Source: Paenibacillus_AR mesotrionivorans
GTDB taxonomy: Bacteria > Bacillota > Bacilli > Paenibacillales > NBRC-103111
DNA length: 64,000 bases
NCBI RefSeq assembly: GCF_046098205.1
Contig: NZ_JBJURJ010000023.1
Span: 1-64,000, forward strand
Direction: 5' to 3'
Shown: in pieces, positions 62,310 to 64,000 of the stretch
Layout of the letters: every line of letters begins with the position of its first letter
Numbering within the stretch: position 1 is the stretch's first letter
The notes under the pieces: model-generated
What the model saw: the letters and a program-made list of their open reading frames with translations, nothing else
Told to the model about the DNA's origin: nothing
The model's database searches: none
Program-made: the position numbers and the translations under genes

Positions 62310-62372
62310 GGGTTGCCTTGTCCGTGTGTGTTTTTATTCGTTTGTTGCCATTTGTTTGTTGTCCTTCCGGTT

Positions 62373-63095
62373 TCACACCATCTTGTTGAATTCCTTGCGC
62401 AGCCGCTTGATGATCCGCTTCTCCAGCCGGGAGATGTAGGATTGGGAGATGCCCAGCATGTCGGCTACATCCTTCTGGGTTTTCTCCTCCCCGTCCGTCA
62501 GTCCGAAGCGCAGCTCCATGATGGTCCTCTCCCGCTCCGTCAGCTTATCCAGCGCCTTATGCAGCAGCTTCCGGTCCACCTGCTCCTCGATATTGCGGTA
62601 GATGGTATCATTCTCCGTACCGAGTACGTCCGACAGCAGCAGCTCGTTGCCGTCCCAATCGATGTTCAGAGGTTCGTCGAAGGAAACCTCCGACCGGATT
62701 TTACTGTTGCGCCGCAGATACATCAGAATCTCATTCTCGATGCACCGTGAGGCGTAAGTGGCCAGCTTGATCTTCTTCTCCGGGTCAAAGGTGTTGACCG
62801 CCTTGATCAAGCCGATGGCGCCGATGGAAACCAGGTCCTCAATATTGATTCCGGTGTTCTCAAACTTCCGGGCTATGTAAACCACCAGCCGGAGGTTCCG
62901 CTCAATGAGCATCGCACGGACTGCGGCATCTCCCGATGATAGGCGGGACAGGAGAAATTCCTCCTCCTCCCGGGTCAAAGGCGGCGGCAGGGCTTCGCTT
63001 CCTCCGATGTAATAGATTTCGTCGCTTTTTTTGCCCAGCAGAATGAGAAATTTGTAGTAGTACAGTTGCAGCATCAGCCGCCATTTTGCTTGCAT
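62373..63095 (-). CDS. sigE: RNA polymerase sporulation sigma factor SigE (pro-form)
   Basis: A 240-residue sigma factor. The hydrophobic pro-sequence (about 1-28, ending KKSDEIYYIGGSEALPPPL) is removed by SpoIIGA in the mother cell. Regions 2 and 4 (LATYASRCIENEILMYLRRN; GISQSYISRLEKRIIKRLRK) match B. subtilis SigE closely. AGGAGGT precedes ATG 63095, 25 bp after the spoIIGA stop. Confidence 0.97.
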   Translation of the reverse strand: MQAKWRLMLQLYYYKFLILLGKKSDEIYYIGGSEALPPPLTREEEEFLLSRLSSGDAAVRAMLIERNLRLVVYIARKFENTGINIEDLVSIGAIGLIKAVNTFDPEKKIKLATYASRCIENEILMYLRRNSKIRSEVSFDEPLNIDWDGNELLLSDVLGTENDTIYRNIEEQVDRKLLHKALDKLTERERTIMELRFGLTDGEEKTQKDVADMLGISQSYISRLEKRIIKRLRKEFNKMV

Positions 63096-63120
63096 GTAGC
63101 GTACCTCCTGTTGATACTAA

Positions 63121-64000
63121 TTAATCCGACAGCAGCATAGGATGGATTATGGCCTGGTAAGAGCCGTCCGCACTTAACTGGCCCCCGTCGAAGCCGATCA
63201 GCACCTTCCCGGTTTCCCAATCCCGTCCCCCGTAATGGAGCTGCACCTTATCCGGCCGGATGGCCAGCATAAATTGGGTAGACCGGTTGACTCCCCGGTA
63301 CGGCACGATGCGCAGTCGGTCCTGCCAAGCAAATTCCTCTTCCCCCATTGCCGCCACAATGGATTCGGCATCCTGGGTCTGCAGCCGTTTCAGCCATTCC
63401 TTGGGCAATACATCTTTCCACAGCCTGGCTTCAGCGATCATAACCGGGGTTTTGGTCAAGGGATCGTACAGCTGGTTGCCGGTATCCACCAATCCGATGC
63501 AGGACAGCCGATGGCCTTTGATTTCCACCTCCACCGACGCCATCTGTTGGGCAGCCGCCTCCTGTTTTTTGGACCCGCGGAAAACCCGCATGTACAGCCA
63601 AATCAAGAACACAAAGCATAGTCCGATAAAACCGTATCCTGCCGTCCACTCATACACGCCGGTAAATACCGCCTCCAGCACGTCCTTCGGCGGCAGAAAA
63701 AAATAATACAGCCCATAAATACCCCCGGCGGTTACAAAAGCCGTCACATAAAAGGCGGCCACATTGCGGGCCAGGGCCTGCCACCCTTTGTACCCGAAGG
63801 AGATCAGCACCATCAGCACCGACACCAGAAACTTAATGCTAAACGCCAGCAAAAACGACCATTGGGGAAACAAAAGAAGCACCACATACACAGAGCCGAA
63901 GGCGGCGGCCGCGGCAATACGCCAGAGCTTAATCCTGCATTTCCTTGTCCACGCTGTAGCCAGGAGCAAGACGCCATCCGTCAAAAAATTGACCAGGAAT
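63121..64000 (-). CDS. spoIIGA: Sigma-E processing peptidase SpoIIGA, 5' end outside the window
   Basis: The frame runs on to the window edge (FLVNFLTDGVLLLATAW), so the true start lies beyond 64000. Five helices occupy the visible N-terminal half, followed by an aspartic-protease-like domain with the catalytic Asp in GLVDTGNQLYDPLT. SpoIIGA cleaves pro-SigE in response to SpoIIR from the forespore. It precedes sigE as in B. subtilis. Confidence 0.95.
   Translation of the reverse strand, partial: FLVNFLTDGVLLLATAWTRKCRIKLWRIAAAAAFGSVYVVLLLFPQWSFLLAFSIKFLVSVLMVLISFGYKGWQALARNVAAFYVTAFVTAGGIYGLYYFFLPPKDVLEAVFTGVYEWTAGYGFIGLCFVFLIWLYMRVFRGSKKQEAAAQQMASVEVEIKGHRLSCIGLVDTGNQLYDPLTKTPVMIAEARLWKDVLPKEWLKRLQTQDAESIVAAMGEEEFAWQDRLRIVPYRGVNRSTQFMLAIRPDKVQLHYGGRDWETGKVLIGFDGGQLSADGSYQAIIHPMLLSD

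Noticed and set aside
61886..62372. Lantibiotic or other peptide precursor gene near the LytTR/ABC cassette
   Set aside because: I read both strands of the gap and found no short frame with a ribosome site and a leader-core pattern.

Overview
The window looks like a Paenibacillus-type chromosome: a GC-rich, endospore-forming Firmicute. It carries the spore sigma factors sigE and sigG with spoIIGA, a B. subtilis-like spoIIGA-sigE-sigG-ylm-divIVA-ileS-lspA-pyr gene order, PyrR and T-box leaders, and several YesMN/Lpl-type sugar uptake loci, which are common in Paenibacillus. Almost all genes lie on the minus strand. The exceptions are an HD-GYP protein, a 2-hydroxyacid dehydrogenase and a YlyA/YteA-like protein.

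Layout, left to right. 1-760: the edge of an IS110-family element beside a decayed ABC permease. 976-6229: a degenerate HD-GYP protein, Ogt, a secreted stalk-domain protein and a divergent LysR/dehydrogenase pair. 6319-6479: two tRNA genes (Ile2-CAU and initiator Met). 6610-8671: a 56-aa protein, a PgpA-family phosphatase and a TPR protein. 8786-16329: a MacAB/FtsX-like operon with two ATPases, an adaptor, a giant permease and, oddly, a solute-binding lipoprotein, behind an ECF-type promoter. 16763-23133: sugar uptake locus 1 (two permeases, binding protein, YesM-like kinase, YesN-like regulator). 23362-24219: DegV. 24731-33724: a pyrimidine operon pyrR-B-C-carA-carB-pyrF-E with a PyrR attenuator. 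33990-36374: a GNAT protein and DapL. 36710-47119: rluD, lspA, ylyA, ileS (T-box), divIVA, ylmH, ylmG, sepF, ylmE, ylmD, ylmC. 47332-56526: sugar uptake locus 2 plus an 816-aa protein of unknown function. 56701-57483: sigG. 57581-61885: an orphan LytTR regulator with two ABC exporter half-transporters. 62373-64000: sigE and spoIIGA (cut by the window edge).

The core order matches the B. subtilis spoIIGA-to-pyrE block, but two accessory cassettes split it: LytTR/ABC between sigE and sigG, and sugar locus 2 between sigG and ylmC. The pyr operon lacks pyrP, pyrK and pyrD.

The most striking feature is a family of five intergenic elements (6981, 16468, 24410, 39331, 62031). Each is exactly 183 bp. 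Each holds four 24-bp units in the order forward, forward, reverse, reverse. The spacings are the same to the base in all five (50, 83 across the centre, 50), although the sequence between units has diverged. Each lies 65-198 bp beyond the 3' end of a minus-strand gene. I know of no described element with this architecture. Other repeat structures are a tandem hairpin pair (10344-10473), a 161-bp MITE-like palindrome (36410-36570) and a three-copy switch-like motif ahead of the ileS T-box.
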